32,237 nt of DNA from Streptomyces silvae (GTDB lineage Bacteria > Actinomycetota > Actinomycetes > Streptomycetales > Streptomycetaceae). Numbering within the stretch: the stretch's first letter is position 1; every line of letters begins with the position of its first letter. This document shows positions 17,023-25,142 of this stretch, piece after piece. The stretch covers positions 1 to 32,237 of the forward strand of contig NZ_JAERUC010000074.1 in NCBI RefSeq assembly GCF_016745505.1, given 5' to 3'. The notes under the pieces were generated by a model. That model did no database searches. It was not told the origin of the DNA and saw nothing but the letters and a program-made list of their open reading frames with translations. A program made the position numbers and the translations under genes.

Positions 17023-18060
17023 GTGATCGAGCTCGAGGGGGTACCCGAGCTGATCGACCCGGTCATGGTGGCCGCGTTCGAGGGCTGGAACGACGCCGGT
17101 GACGCCGCCTCCACAGCGGTCGCGCATCTGGACCGGGAGTGGAAGGGCGAGGTCTTCGCGGCGCTCGACGCCGAGGACTACTACGACTTCCAGGTCAACC
17201 GGCCCACGGTGTGGCTGGACGGCGGGACGCGCAAGATCACCTGGCCCACCACCCGGCTCTCCGTGGTCAGGGTCGGCGGCGAGAAGCCCCGTGACCTGGT
17301 GCTGATCCGTGGCATCGAACCCTCCATGCGCTGGCGTTCGTACTGCAACGAGATCCTGGGCTTCGCCCATGAGCTGGGCGTCGAGATGGTCGTCATCCTG
17401 GGGGCGCTGCTCGGCGACACCCCGCACACCAGGCCGGTGCCCGTCAGCGGGGTCACCTCGGATGCGGACCTGGCACGGACCATGGACCTGGAGGAGACCC
17501 GTTACGAGGGGCCGACCGGCATCGTGGGCATCCTCCAGGAGGCGTGTACGCACGCCGGTGTGCCCGCGGTGAGCCTCTGGGCGGCGGTGCCGCACTACGT
17601 GTCGCAGCCGCCGAACCCGAAGGCGACGCTGGCCCTCCTGAACCGCCTGGAGGACCTGCTCGGTCTGCGGATCCCGCTGGGCGAGCTGCCCGAGGACGCC
17701 CGCGCCTGGCAGCTCGGGGTGGATCAGCTGGCCGCCGAGGACAGCGAGGTCGCGGAGTACGTGCAGACGCTGGAGGAGGCGCGGGACACCGCCGAGCTGC
17801 CCGAGGCGTCCGGCGAGGCCATCGCCCGTGAGTTCGAGCGGTATCTGAGGCGCCGGGACATCGGCGGCCCCGGCCAGGCGCCGGGCGGCCATGCCACCGA
17901 GAGCGGCGACCTGCCCTATCTGCGGGACACCTCCAGCGACCGTACGAGGCCGCCGAAGCCGCAGCGCCCGGAGAAGGGCCGGCCGAAGGACGCCGACGGG
18001 GGCTCCCCGCCCGAGGACCCGCCGTCCGCGGGGCCGGACGAGGACACCCCGGAGGACTGA
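17023..18060 (+). CDS. parJ: PAC2-family protein, probable ParJ
   Basis: A 345-residue cytoplasmic protein. Residues about 1-270 read as the PAC2 (proteasome assembly chaperone-like) fold widespread in Actinobacteria: 'VMVAAFEGWNDAGDAAS' at the start, the 'DLVLIRGIEPSMRWRSY' block, 'MVVILGALLGDTPHTRPV' and 'LWAAVPHYVSQPPNPKATLA'. The last ~60 residues are Pro/Glu/Asp-rich and probably disordered. The gene lies next to, and convergent with, mshC, as does SCO1662 (ParJ) of S. coelicolor, which acts on ParA polymerisation and sporulation septation; the symbol rests on that remembered synteny. The GTG at 17023 has AAGGAGG five bases upstream. A very strong hairpin follows the stop. Confidence 0.85.
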   Translation: MIELEGVPELIDPVMVAAFEGWNDAGDAASTAVAHLDREWKGEVFAALDAEDYYDFQVNRPTVWLDGGTRKITWPTTRLSVVRVGGEKPRDLVLIRGIEPSMRWRSYCNEILGFAHELGVEMVVILGALLGDTPHTRPVPVSGVTSDADLARTMDLEETRYEGPTGIVGILQEACTHAGVPAVSLWAAVPHYVSQPPNPKATLALLNRLEDLLGLRIPLGELPEDARAWQLGVDQLAAEDSEVAEYVQTLEEARDTAELPEASGEAIAREFERYLRRRDIGGPGQAPGGHATESGDLPYLRDTSSDRTRPPKPQRPEKGRPKDADGGSPPEDPPSAGPDEDTPED

Positions 18061-18080
18061 CCGCCCGCCTCCCCGCACGG

Positions 18081-18126
18081 GAACGGCCCCGGACCCCGCG
18101 ATCATTCGCGGGGTCCGGGGCCGTTC
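18081..18126. terminator. Bidirectional terminator between parJ and mshC
   Basis: A perfect 20-bp stem (18081-18100 with 18107-18126) closes a six-base loop ATCATT. It lies 20 bp after the parJ stop and about 70 bp after the mshC stop, between convergent genes, so it can serve both. Confidence 0.85.
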
Positions 18127-18129
18127 GGT

Positions 18130-18195
18130 GTCTTCGGTGAGGACAGGTTGTCGGTAGGACAGGTTGTCGGTAGGACAGGTCTTCGGTGAGGACCG
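18130..18195. repeat. Four-unit tandem repeat just after the mshC stop
   Basis: Units of 17, 16, 16 and 17 bp run head to tail: two identical central units (18147-18162 and 18163-18178, GTTGTCGGTAGGACAG) flanked by two outer units (18130-18146 and 18179-18195, GTCTTCGGTGAGGAC plus two bases). The array ends 2 bp short of the mshC stop codon and starts 4 bp after the terminator stem. No coding role is apparent. Confidence 0.8.
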
Positions 18196-18196
18196 G

Positions 18197-19426
18197 TCAG
18201 AGAGCAACGCCCAGCAGGGCGTCGACGGTGCGGGAGACCAGGCCGGGGGCACCCTCGTCCGAACCTCCGCCGGAGCTCTGCAGCTCGGCCCAGCGGTCCA
18301 CGGCGGCGAGTGCGGCCGGGGCGTCCAGGTCGTCGGCCAGGGCCGCCCGCACCTCCTCGACCAGGGCGTCGGCGGGGAGTCCGTCGGGGCGGGAGACGGC
18401 CGCGCGCCAGCGGGCCAGACGCTCGACGGCGTCGGCGAGCACCTGGTCCGTCCACTCCCAGTCGGACCGGTAGTGGTGGGCGAGCAGGGCCAGCCTGATC
18501 GCCGCGGGGTCCACGTCGTCCCGGCGGAGCGCCGAGACGAAGACGAGGTTGCCCTTGGACTTGGACATCTTCTCGCCGTTCAGGGCGACCATGCCGGCGT
18601 GGACGTAGGCACGGGCGAAGGGGTACTCGCCGGTCAGCACCTGGGCGTGCGAGGCGCCCATCTCGTGGTGCGGGAAGGCGAGGTCGGAGCCGCCGCCCTG
18701 GATGTCGAAGCTCATGCCCAGGTGGTCCAGCGCGATGGCGACGCACTCGATGTGCCAGCCGGGCCTGCCGCGGCCGAGGCTGCCGCCGTCCCAGCTCGGC
18801 TCGCCCTCACGGGCGGCCATCCAGAGCATGGGGTCGAGCGGGTTCTTCTTGCCCGGACGCTCCGGGTCACCGCCGCGCTCGGCGGAGAGCAGCCGCATGG
18901 CCTCGGCGTCGAGGCCCGAGACCGCGCCGAAGTGCGGGTCGCACTCGACGGAGAAGTAGACGTCGCCGTCGAGTTCGTAGGCGGCGCCCGCGTCGCGGAG
19001 GCGTTCCACGAGCGGCACGATGCCGGGTATCGCCTCGACCGCCCCGATGTAGTGCTTCGGGGGGAGCATGCGCAGGGCGGTCATATCCTCCCGGAAGAGT
19101 GCCGTCTCGCGCTCCGCGAGCTCGGTCCAGTCCTCGCCGTCGCGCACGGCCCGCTCCAGCAGCGGATCATCCACGTCGGTCACGTTCTGGACGTAGTGAA
19201 CCTGCCGCTTGGTGTCGAGCCACACGCGCTGAACGAGGTCGAACGCGTTGTAGGTCGCCGCATGACCCATGTGGGTCGCGTCGTACGGCGTGATGCCGCA
19301 GACGTATATGCGGGCGACGGGACCGGGGTCAAGGGTGATCCGTCCGCCGGTCGCGGTGTCGTGGATCCGAAGGTCGCGGCCCTTGCCAGGCAGGGCGGGG
19401 ACATCAGAAGCGGGCCAGGCATGCAT
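18197..19426 (-). CDS. mshC: L-cysteine:1D-myo-inositol 2-amino-2-deoxy-glucopyranoside ligase (MshC)
   Basis: A 409-residue ligase that joins cysteine to GlcN-inositol using ATP, the penultimate step of mycothiol synthesis. It is a shortened cysteinyl-tRNA synthetase relative: HIGH-like 'THMGHAATY', KMSKS at '[10 protein letters not shown]', and zinc ligands Cys in YVCGITPYD, Cys in GWHIECVA and His in FPHHEM. The length and the opening '[14 protein letters not shown]' are those of MshC rather than of true CysS, which has a longer anticodon-binding tail. No Shine-Dalgarno precedes the ATG at 19426; instead TACGCT lies six bases upstream, fitting a -10 element and a leaderless transcript. A perfect inverted repeat (19449-19471) overlaps the expected -35 zone. 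It stands last in a minus-strand group of conserved actinobacterial genes. Confidence 0.96.
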   Translation of the reverse strand: MHAWPASDVPALPGKGRDLRIHDTATGGRITLDPGPVARIYVCGITPYDATHMGHAATYNAFDLVQRVWLDTKRQVHYVQNVTDVDDPLLERAVRDGEDWTELAERETALFREDMTALRMLPPKHYIGAVEAIPGIVPLVERLRDAGAAYELDGDVYFSVECDPHFGAVSGLDAEAMRLLSAERGGDPERPGKKNPLDPMLWMAAREGEPSWDGGSLGRGRPGWHIECVAIALDHLGMSFDIQGGGSDLAFPHHEMGASHAQVLTGEYPFARAYVHAGMVALNGEKMSKSKGNLVFVSALRRDDVDPAAIRLALLAHHYRSDWEWTDQVLADAVERLARWRAAVSRPDGLPADALVEEVRAALADDLDAPAALAAVDRWAELQSSGGGSDEGAPGLVSRTVDALLGVAL

Positions 19427-19448
19427 GTCATGAGCGTAACCGGACGTT

Positions 19449-19471
19449 GCATCCGGATACGAACCGGATGC
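19449..19471. promoter_or_regulatory. Inverted repeat upstream of mshC
   Basis: GCATCCGG and CCGGATGC form a perfect 8-bp inverted repeat around seven bases, 23 bp upstream of the mshC start. With the putative -10 TACGCT at 19433-19438, the repeat covers the -35 zone, the position of a repressor site. The regulator is unknown. Confidence 0.45.
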
Positions 19472-19593
19472 CAGATCATGGCCGAAGAGGCGGTCTTGCG
19501 CGTGGGGCGGTTTTCGCTTACGCACCCCGTCCCCGGGGCCGGTCCGGGCGCCCCGGGTCCCGGCCGGCCCGGGGCATCGCACAGCCCGGGACC

Positions 19594-20454
19594 TCACACA
19601 GGGGGCCACGGGATCGGCGGCCAGTCGCCGCTCGGCTGAGGGTGGCGGCCGGACTTGCGGAGGTTCTCCACGCGGCCGCGCAGGGCCTCGATCTCCGCAG
19701 CGGTGATCAGTTCCCCCAACCGGGTGGCGAGCGGCGCCCCCGGTTCCAGGCCGGCGGACAGCCGGTCGAGGACCTCGGCGGCCTCCTCCGTCAGCGGCTC
19801 GCCCGCCCACCCCCAGAGCAGCGTGCGCAGCTTGTCGTCCGCGTTGAAGGTGACGCCGTGGTCGATGCCGTACAGCCGGCCGCCCTCCGCGGGCAGCAGG
19901 TGCCCGCCCTTGCGGTCGCCGTTGTTGATCACCGCGTCCAAGACCGCGAGGCGGCGCAGCCGGGGGTCGTCGGCGTGCACCAGCAGAGCGGTCCTCCCCT
20001 CCCCCACCTCGGCGAAGCCGACGGCCTTCCAGCCGTCCCCCGGTTCGTCGTCCTCGACGAGCGCGAGCAGCGGCGGCAGCCCGTGGGCGGAGGCGGCGGC
20101 GGTCTCGTCGCCGGGCTCCGCCTCGATCCACAGCTGGCACATGCCCTCGCCGTACGGGCCCTCCCTGAGCACGGTCGGCGGCACGAGCCCCCAGCCGGTG
20201 GCCTCGGAGATCTCGTACGCGGCGACCTCGCGCTGGGCGAGGGTGCCGTCCGGGAAGTCCCAGAGGGGCTGCTCGCCGGCGACCGGCTTGTAGACGCAGG
20301 TGCGTTCCTCGCCCTCGTACGCGACCGTGCAGTACAGCACGGCGTTCGACGCGCCCCGGACCTGGCCGAGGACGGTGAGCTCCCCCTCGGCGAGCAGGGT
20401 GCGCAGCTCCGCCTCCGTCAGGCCCCGCGACGGTATCCGTTCTGGCGCGGGCAT
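19594..20454 (-). CDS. PI3/4-kinase-like conserved actinobacterial protein (TIGR03843 type)
   Basis: A 286-residue protein of unknown substrate that keeps the landmarks of an atypical (HipA/PI4K-like) kinase: a nucleotide-lysine candidate in '[16 protein letters not shown]', a Glu in '[10 protein letters not shown]', the catalytic-loop-like '[16 protein letters not shown]', and a metal-binding Asp in 'YGIDHGVTF'. The family is almost confined to Actinobacteria. The start at 20454 lies inside the 3' end of the DUF3090 gene (37-bp overlap), so the two are co-expressed. It lies directly upstream of mshC on the same strand, 167 bp away, and behind the phosphatase and DUF3090 genes. Whether it phosphorylates a lipid, a protein or a small molecule cannot be read from the sequence. 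Confidence 0.88.
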   Translation of the reverse strand: MPAPERIPSRGLTEAELRTLLAEGELTVLGQVRGASNAVLYCTVAYEGEERTCVYKPVAGEQPLWDFPDGTLAQREVAAYEISEATGWGLVPPTVLREGPYGEGMCQLWIEAEPGDETAAASAHGLPPLLALVEDDEPGDGWKAVGFAEVGEGRTALLVHADDPRLRRLAVLDAVINNGDRKGGHLLPAEGGRLYGIDHGVTFNADDKLRTLLWGWAGEPLTEEAAEVLDRLSAGLEPGAPLATRLGELITAAEIEALRGRVENLRKSGRHPQPSGDWPPIPWPPV

Positions 20455-21008
20455 ACGTGTCCTTCCGGGTCGAGGGGGAGGCTGCACAGCGGGCACGGCG
20501 GGCGGCCGGCGTTGACGACGTCCAGCGCGCGCTTGGCGAACGCCCGCGCCTGGGCGCCGCTCAGCCGGACGCGCAGCATCGGCGGGCCGTTCTCCTCGTC
20601 CTGCAGAAGCCTTTCCTCGGCCTCGGCGAGGTCGTCCTCGGAGTCGGCGTCCAGTTCGACGAGGGCCTGCGCCTCGACGATCATGCGCTGTTCCTCGCCG
20701 TCCCAGGCGAGCGCCATCGTGCCGACCCTGAACTCCTCCTCGACGGGGGCGTCGAGCGGCGCGGTGTCGGTGACGTCCATGGGTGCCACGGCGGGCACCG
20801 GTGAATTGCCGCCGGTCCGCCGGACGACCTCGTCGAGGAGTTCGTCGATCCGTTCGGCCAGCGCGGCGACCTGGGTCTTCTCCAGGGCCACGCTGGTGAC
20901 CCGTCCCCGCGAGGATGCCTGCAGGAAAAACGTACGGCGGCCAGGCAACCCGACCGTACCGGCCACGAAGCGGTCCGGCGGGTCGTAGAGGAACACCTGA
21001 CGGGACAC
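20418..21008 (-). CDS. DUF3090 family protein with C-terminal zinc-ribbon-like motif
   Basis: A 196-residue protein of the actinobacterial DUF3090/TIGR03847 family. The N-terminus '[19 protein letters not shown]' and the following 'RTFFLQASS' are typical. The C-terminus has CPLC in '[20 protein letters not shown]', with a later Cys and His, resembling a small zinc ribbon. The GTG at 21008 is chosen because GGGAG lies eight bases upstream and the family begins at this point; the longer frame upstream is GC-rich filler. It overlaps the kinase-like gene by 37 bp and follows the phosphatase gene by about 105 bp. Its function is unknown; the fixed neighbourhood suggests that it works with the kinase-like protein. 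Confidence 0.9.
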   Translation of the reverse strand: MSRQVFLYDPPDRFVAGTVGLPGRRTFFLQASSRGRVTSVALEKTQVAALAERIDELLDEVVRRTGGNSPVPAVAPMDVTDTAPLDAPVEEEFRVGTMALAWDGEEQRMIVEAQALVELDADSEDDLAEAEERLLQDEENGPPMLRVRLSGAQARAFAKRALDVVNAGRPPCPLCSLPLDPEGHVCPRQNGYRRGA

Positions 21009-21113
21009 GTCCTGTCTCCCTTGAGAATGTGATGGCGGATGGGGGCGGCCCCGGGGCCTCGCGGGACGTCCCACGGGGCCTCTACGGCGCGTCCACCCTA
21101 CTGCGCGGAGCGA

Positions 21114-21824
21114 TCACGGTGCCCCAGCGCCGCCCCCGACGGCCGCATCCGTTGCCGTGTCCCCGGCCGCGTCGGCCCCGATGGCCTGTTCGCGCGGTGC
21201 CAGTGCCGCGAAGTCGCCGGTGTCACCGAGCCGGAGGAGGAACGGGCGCAGCGCGGTGTAGCGGATCGCGGTGACGGAGCAGGGGTCGGCGTGGATGCGC
21301 TGGAAGAGGTCGAGGTGCATGCCGAGCGCGTCGGCGACCAGGGCCTTGATGATGTCGCCGTGCGAGCACATCAGATACGTGGCGTCCTCGCCGTGCTCCG
21401 CCTCGATCCGGGAGTTCCAGTCCCGTACGGCCTCGACGGCCCGGGCCTGCATGGCCCGCATGGACTCGCCGCCGGGGAAGGCGGCGGCCGAGGGGTGCTG
21501 CTGGACGACCCGCATCAGGGGTTCGTCGGAGAGTTCGGCGAGCTTGCGGCCCGACCAGTCCCCGTAGTCGCACTCGCTGATCCGCTCCTCGGTGTGCAGC
21601 GGGAGCCCGGGGCGGGCGTCGAGGAGTGGCTGGAGCGTCTCGCGGCAGCGCTGCAGCGGGCTGCTGACGGCCGCCGCGAGGGTGAGGGCCGACAGGCGGC
21701 CGGGGAGCGCGGCGGCCTGTTCGGCGCCGCGTTCGTCGAGGGAGACGCCCGGGGTCCGGCCGGCGAGCACTCCGGAGGTGTTGGCGGTCGAGCGTCCGTG
21801 GCGTACGAGGATGAGCGTGGGCAT
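21114..21824 (-). CDS. Histidine phosphatase family protein (MSMEG_4193/TIGR03848 type)
   Basis: A 236-residue protein of the phosphoglycerate-mutase-like superfamily. The catalytic RHG is in 'LILVRHGRSTAN' (His about residue 8), 'SSPLQRCRET' supplies the second Arg, the Glu-containing 'ERISECDYGDWSGR' follows, and the second catalytic His lies in 'LMCSHGDIIKALVAD'. It is therefore likely to be an active phosphatase or mutase on an unknown small phosphorylated compound. The last ~25 residues are Ala/Gly-rich. The ATG at 21824 directly starts the first strand; the ribosome site is weak (GGCAGG). It is divergent from corA with a very short spacer and heads the group that leads through DUF3090 and the kinase-like gene to mshC. 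Confidence 0.92.
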   Translation of the reverse strand: MPTLILVRHGRSTANTSGVLAGRTPGVSLDERGAEQAAALPGRLSALTLAAAVSSPLQRCRETLQPLLDARPGLPLHTEERISECDYGDWSGRKLAELSDEPLMRVVQQHPSAAAFPGGESMRAMQARAVEAVRDWNSRIEAEHGEDATYLMCSHGDIIKALVADALGMHLDLFQRIHADPCSVTAIRYTALRPFLLRLGDTGDFAALAPREQAIGADAAGDTATDAAVGGGAGAP

Positions 21825-21844
21825 ACCTGCCAGCGTAGAGGTGC

Positions 21845-22864
21845 GTGAACGCTTCGCGGCAGGGAAGAATGCGCGGGGTGATCGTCGACTGCGGAATTTA
21901 CCGGGACGGGCGCAGGACCGAGGGTCCCGCCGACTTCTCCGATGCCCTCGACGAGGCACGCGCCGCCGGGGACGCCTTCGTCTGGATCGGGCTGCACGAG
22001 CCGACGGAGAAGGAGTTCGACCTGGTCAGCAGCGAGTTCGGGCTGCACCCTCTGGCGGTCGAGGACGCCCTGCGTGCCCATCAGCGGCCCAAGCTGGAGA
22101 TCTACGACGACTCCCTGTTCGTGGTCATCAAGCCGGTGGTCTACGAGCAGGAGAGCGACGCGGTGAGCGCCGGTGAGCTGATGCTGTTCATCGGGGACTC
22201 CTTCGTGGTGACCGTGCGCCACGGCGAGGGCGCGCCCCTCGCGGCCGTACGGCGCCGGCTGGAGGCCGAGCCCGAGGTGCTCAGGCACGGGCCCACATCG
22301 GTGCTCTACGCGGTCAGTGACGCGGTCGTGGACCACTACATCGAGGTCGCGGCGGAGCTCCAGGTCGACCTGGAGGAGCTGGAGGCCCAGGTCTTCGCCC
22401 CGACCGGGTCCTCGGACTCCAAGAACACGGCGGCGAGCATCTACACCTTCAAGCGGCAGGTGCTGGAGTTCCGCCGGGCGACCAACCCCCTGAGCGCGCC
22501 GATGGCGCGGCTGTCGAGTGCGGGCGTGCCGTTCGTCGACACCGGTTCGCAGCCGTTCTTCCGGGACGTGAACGACCATCTGACGCGGGCCGTCGAGCAT
22601 GTGGAGGGCCTGGACCGGCTGCTCTCGGACATCCTGTCGGCGCACCTGGCGCAGGTCGGCGTCCGGCAGAACGACGACATGCGGAAGATCTCGGCGTGGG
22701 CCGCCATGGCGGCCGTACCGACGATGGTGGCCGGGATCTACGGGATGAACTTCCGCCACATGCCGGAGCTCGACTGGGCGTGGACCTACCCTGCGGTGAT
22801 CGTCCTGATGGGCATCGCGGTCGTCGGGCTGTACCGGCTGTTCAAGCGCCGGGGCTGGATGTAG
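21845..22864 (+). CDS. corA: CorA-family magnesium/cobalt transporter
   Basis: A 339-residue inner-membrane divalent-cation channel. The large N-terminal cytoplasmic domain has the family blocks 'FVWIGLHEPTEKEFDLV', 'HPLAVEDAL' and 'RPKLEIYDDSLFVVIKP'. A long helical stalk leads to the two C-terminal transmembrane helices: the pore helix ends in YGMNF (in 'MVAGIYGMNFRHMPE'), the CorA selectivity loop, and the second helix runs 'WTYPAVIVLMGIAVVGLY'. The protein ends in a basic tail (FKRRGWM), as usual. Two starts are possible: the GTG at 21845, listed here, or the ATG at 21869 (MRGVIVDCG), each with a weak, close purine stretch. The gene is divergent from the phosphatase gene. Confidence 0.93.
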   Translation: MNASRQGRMRGVIVDCGIYRDGRRTEGPADFSDALDEARAAGDAFVWIGLHEPTEKEFDLVSSEFGLHPLAVEDALRAHQRPKLEIYDDSLFVVIKPVVYEQESDAVSAGELMLFIGDSFVVTVRHGEGAPLAAVRRRLEAEPEVLRHGPTSVLYAVSDAVVDHYIEVAAELQVDLEELEAQVFAPTGSSDSKNTAASIYTFKRQVLEFRRATNPLSAPMARLSSAGVPFVDTGSQPFFRDVNDHLTRAVEHVEGLDRLLSDILSAHLAQVGVRQNDDMRKISAWAAMAAVPTMVAGIYGMNFRHMPELDWAWTYPAVIVLMGIAVVGLYRLFKRRGWM

Positions 22865-22880
22865 GGACGGGCGCCCCGGC

Positions 22881-23669
22881 TCAGGCGAACTCGGTCTCGG
22901 GTACGGCGGGGCCGCCCAGGGCGTCGCGCAGGGCGGGCTGTTCGAGGCTCACCATGCGCCGCCAGCCCAGCGCGCGCTCGTAGGCGTACATCGCGTGGAT
23001 GCCGGCGACGAGCAGGGCGGACTTGGCGCGGGGCCACCCCAGCAGGGTGCCCATGTGCCGCATCACGGCCAGGCTGACGTCGCGGTACACGCGGATCTCG
23101 GCACGGGCGTACTCCCGCAGGACGGACTGGATGGTCCGGCCGTGTCCGGCCCGGGCGAAGCGGAGCAGCTCCTCGTGGCAGTACGCGAGGTGGTTGTCCT
23201 CGTCCCGCGAGATCATCTTCACGGCGCGGCCGAGGGCGGGGTGCCCGGCGAAGTGCTTGAGCAGGAGCCGCATCTGTTCGGAGGCCCGCTGCTCGGTGAC
23301 CCTGCTGTGGGACAGGTAGACGATGATCTCGTGCTCGGTGAGCGGCTCCTCGCGGCTGAGCCGGTCATGGGCGAGGCCGATGCCCTGGCGCTCCAGCAGG
23401 AGGGTGTAGTCGGTCTCGTACGGCACCGTCGCGGGCTGGAGGCCCCGCTGCTTCAGCAGGGCGTTGAAGATCCGGCCGTGCTTGTCCTCGTCGGCGCCGT
23501 GCCGGGCGACCTTGGGCGCCAGCTCGGCCAGTGCAGGGGGGACGAGTGCGGCGATGCGTCCGTTCTCCCAGCCTCCCTGGGACTCCCCGCCGGCGGCGAT
23601 CGAGCAGAACAGCCGGAACGCCTCGTCGTCGTCGAGGATCTCCTGGAACAGACTCTTTGCCGAGAGCAT
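22881..23669 (-). CDS. Ferritin-like di-iron domain protein
   Basis: A 262-residue, mostly helical protein with two carboxylate/histidine motifs expected of a ferritin-like di-iron site: 'GADEDKHGRIFN' (DExxH type) and 'SRDEDNHLAYCHEEL' (ExxH), with further Glu residues in 'TEQRASEQM'. It resembles the Streptomyces ferritin-like/rubrerythrin-type proteins of unknown function rather than storage ferritin. The last ~70 residues ('YRDVSLAVMRHMGTLLGWPR' onward) are hydrophobic enough for membrane contact. The ATG at 23669 has AAAGGTGG six bases upstream. It converges with corA, with 16 bp between stops. Its role could be an oxidase, a hydroxylase or oxidative-stress related; the sequence does not decide. 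Confidence 0.85.
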   Translation of the reverse strand: MLSAKSLFQEILDDDEAFRLFCSIAAGGESQGGWENGRIAALVPPALAELAPKVARHGADEDKHGRIFNALLKQRGLQPATVPYETDYTLLLERQGIGLAHDRLSREEPLTEHEIIVYLSHSRVTEQRASEQMRLLLKHFAGHPALGRAVKMISRDEDNHLAYCHEELLRFARAGHGRTIQSVLREYARAEIRVYRDVSLAVMRHMGTLLGWPRAKSALLVAGIHAMYAYERALGWRRMVSLEQPALRDALGGPAVPETEFA

Positions 23670-23849
23670 CACTGCCACCTTTCGCACCGGTGTCCGCAGA
23701 GGCACAGTCAAATCCGGTACGCGTGGGTAGGCAACACGAGCGGGGCCGGGCAGGGCCGAACGGGCCCCCGGCACGTCCCGGACCTGCCCGGGAGCCCCGG
23801 GAGGGTCACGGGGCGTAACCCGGCGCCGCGGGGCGCGTTGTTCCCTGTG

Positions 23850-23892
23850 ACGGCCGTGGCGGGGAGGACCCCCGAGCCCCCACCACGGCCGT
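23850..23892 (-). terminator. Terminator of the F420-type oxidoreductase gene
   Basis: ACGGCCGTGGCGGGG (23850-23864) pairs with 23878-23892 as a 15-bp stem with a single mismatch and a 13-base loop. It begins about 32 bp after the stop of the oxidoreductase gene on the minus strand and stands before the promoter region of the ferritin-like gene. Confidence 0.7.
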
Positions 23893-23923
23893 AGTGCTGC
23901 GCCCACAGCGTGACGCAAGGGTG

Positions 23924-24976
23924 TTACGCGGCGAGGCCGGAGCGCTCCAGGGCCTCGGTCCCGGCGCGCAGGGCCGCGAGCCGCTCGTCGAGCGTGAAGC
24001 CGGCCGGCGCGAGGGTCAGCGTGGTGACGCCTGCGGCGGCGTACGCCTGCATCCGGTCGGCGATCCGCTCGACCGGACCGAGCAGCGTGGTCTGGTCGAT
24101 GAGCTGGTGCGGCACGGCGGCCGCGGCGCCGGCCTTGTCGCCGGACAGGTACTTGTCCTGGATCTCGGCGGCCTCCTTCTCGTAGCCCATGCGCTGGGCG
24201 AGCTGGTTGTAGAAGTTCTGCTTGCGGCTGCCCATGCCGCCGACGTACAGCGCGGTGTACGGGCGGAACATGTCGGCGAGGCCGTTGACGTCGTCGCCGA
24301 CGGCGAGCGGGACCGTGGGACAGACGTCGAAGCCGTCCATCGTCTTCCCGGCCTTCTCGCGCCCGGCCCGCAGGTGCTTCACCGCGGTCTCCTCCAGGTG
24401 GTCGGCGGAGGGGAAGATCAGCAGGGCCCCGTCGGCGATCTCGCCGGTCTGCTCCAGGTTCTTCGGGCCGATCGCGGCGATGTACAGCGGGATGTGCTCG
24501 CGCTGCGGGTGGACGGTCAGCTTGATGGGCTTGCCGGGACCGCCGGGCAGGGGCAGCGTCCAGTGGTCGCCGTCGTAGGAGAGACGCTCCCGGGACATCG
24601 CCTTGCGTACGATCTCGACGTACTCACGGGTGCGGGCCAGCGGCTTGTCGAACTTGACGCCGTACCAGCCCTCGGAGACCTGTGGTCCCGAGACGCCGAG
24701 GCCGAGCCGGAAACGGCCGCCGGAGAGCGAGTCGAGGGTGGCCGCGGTCATCGCCGTCATGGCGGGCTGGCGGGCCGGGATCTGCATGATCGCGGAGCCC
24801 ACGTCGATGGACTCGGTGCGGGCCGCGACCCAGGCCAGCACCGTCGGCACGTCGGAGCCGTAGGCCTCGGCCGCCCAGCAGACGTCGTAGCCGAGCCGGT
24901 CGGCCTCCTGGGCGACGGCGAGGTTGTCGTCGTCCATCCCCGCACCCCAGTAACCGAGATTGATGCCGAGCCGCAT
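23924..24976 (-). CDS. LLM-class F420-dependent oxidoreductase
   Basis: A 350-residue TIM-barrel oxidoreductase of the luciferase superfamily. 'AQEADRLGYDVCWAAEAYG', 'VGSAIMQIPARQPAMTAM', 'LDSLSGGRFRLGLGVSGPQV' and 'EGWYGVKF' match the F420-dependent subgroup of Actinobacteria, where reduced coenzyme F420 replaces FMN. The C-terminus ('AAAGVTTLTLAPAGFTLDER') is the usual closing helix and strand. The ATG at 24976 has GAGGAG seven bases upstream; a GTG at 24982 is too close to it. A 12-bp perfect palindrome at 24990-25001 sits right before the ribosome site. The gene is divergent from the aldo/keto reductase. The substrate is unknown. Confidence 0.92.
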   Translation of the reverse strand: MRLGINLGYWGAGMDDDNLAVAQEADRLGYDVCWAAEAYGSDVPTVLAWVAARTESIDVGSAIMQIPARQPAMTAMTAATLDSLSGGRFRLGLGVSGPQVSEGWYGVKFDKPLARTREYVEIVRKAMSRERLSYDGDHWTLPLPGGPGKPIKLTVHPQREHIPLYIAAIGPKNLEQTGEIADGALLIFPSADHLEETAVKHLRAGREKAGKTMDGFDVCPTVPLAVGDDVNGLADMFRPYTALYVGGMGSRKQNFYNQLAQRMGYEKEAAEIQDKYLSGDKAGAAAAVPHQLIDQTTLLGPVERIADRMQAYAAAGVTTLTLAPAGFTLDERLAALRAGTEALERSGLAA

Positions 24977-24989
24977 ACCCACGCTCCTC

Positions 24990-25001
24990 TACTGATCAGT
25001 A
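24990..25001. promoter_or_regulatory. Perfect palindrome before the F420-type oxidoreductase gene
   Basis: TACTGATCAGTA is perfectly symmetric and lies about 14 bp upstream of the start codon, touching the ribosome-binding site. It is AT-richer than its surroundings and suits a TetR- or MarR-type operator; no such regulator gene is in the window. Confidence 0.45.
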
Positions 25002-25067
25002 ACGTTCCTGTGCCGGGGACTCTAGCGCGGGGCGGCGGAATCCGGCAGGCTCGCCCGGGTACGGCTG

Positions 25068-25100
25068 TTGTCCACAGGCCCACCCGGGCTGTTGTCCACA
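25068..25100. promoter_or_regulatory. Two perfect DnaA-box sequences in direct repeat
   Basis: TTGTCCACA occurs at 25068-25076 and again at 25092-25100, each within an 18-bp direct repeat (GGCTGTTGTCCACAGGCC; 25063-25080 and 25087-25104), 24 bp apart. TTGTCCACA is the preferred DnaA box of Streptomyces. They lie between two divergent genes and far from any visible replication-origin genes. Confidence 0.65.
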
Positions 25101-25128
25101 GGCCTCCACCCCGTGGGGCCTTGGCCAG

Positions 25129-25134
25129 TAATCT
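25129..25134 (+). promoter_or_regulatory. Putative -10 element for a leaderless aldo/keto reductase transcript
   Basis: TAATCT stands eight bases before the ATG at 25143, and no purine-rich ribosome site lies between. The spacing places the transcription start at or next to the start codon. Confidence 0.45.
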
Positions 25135-25142
25135 CAGCGCCC

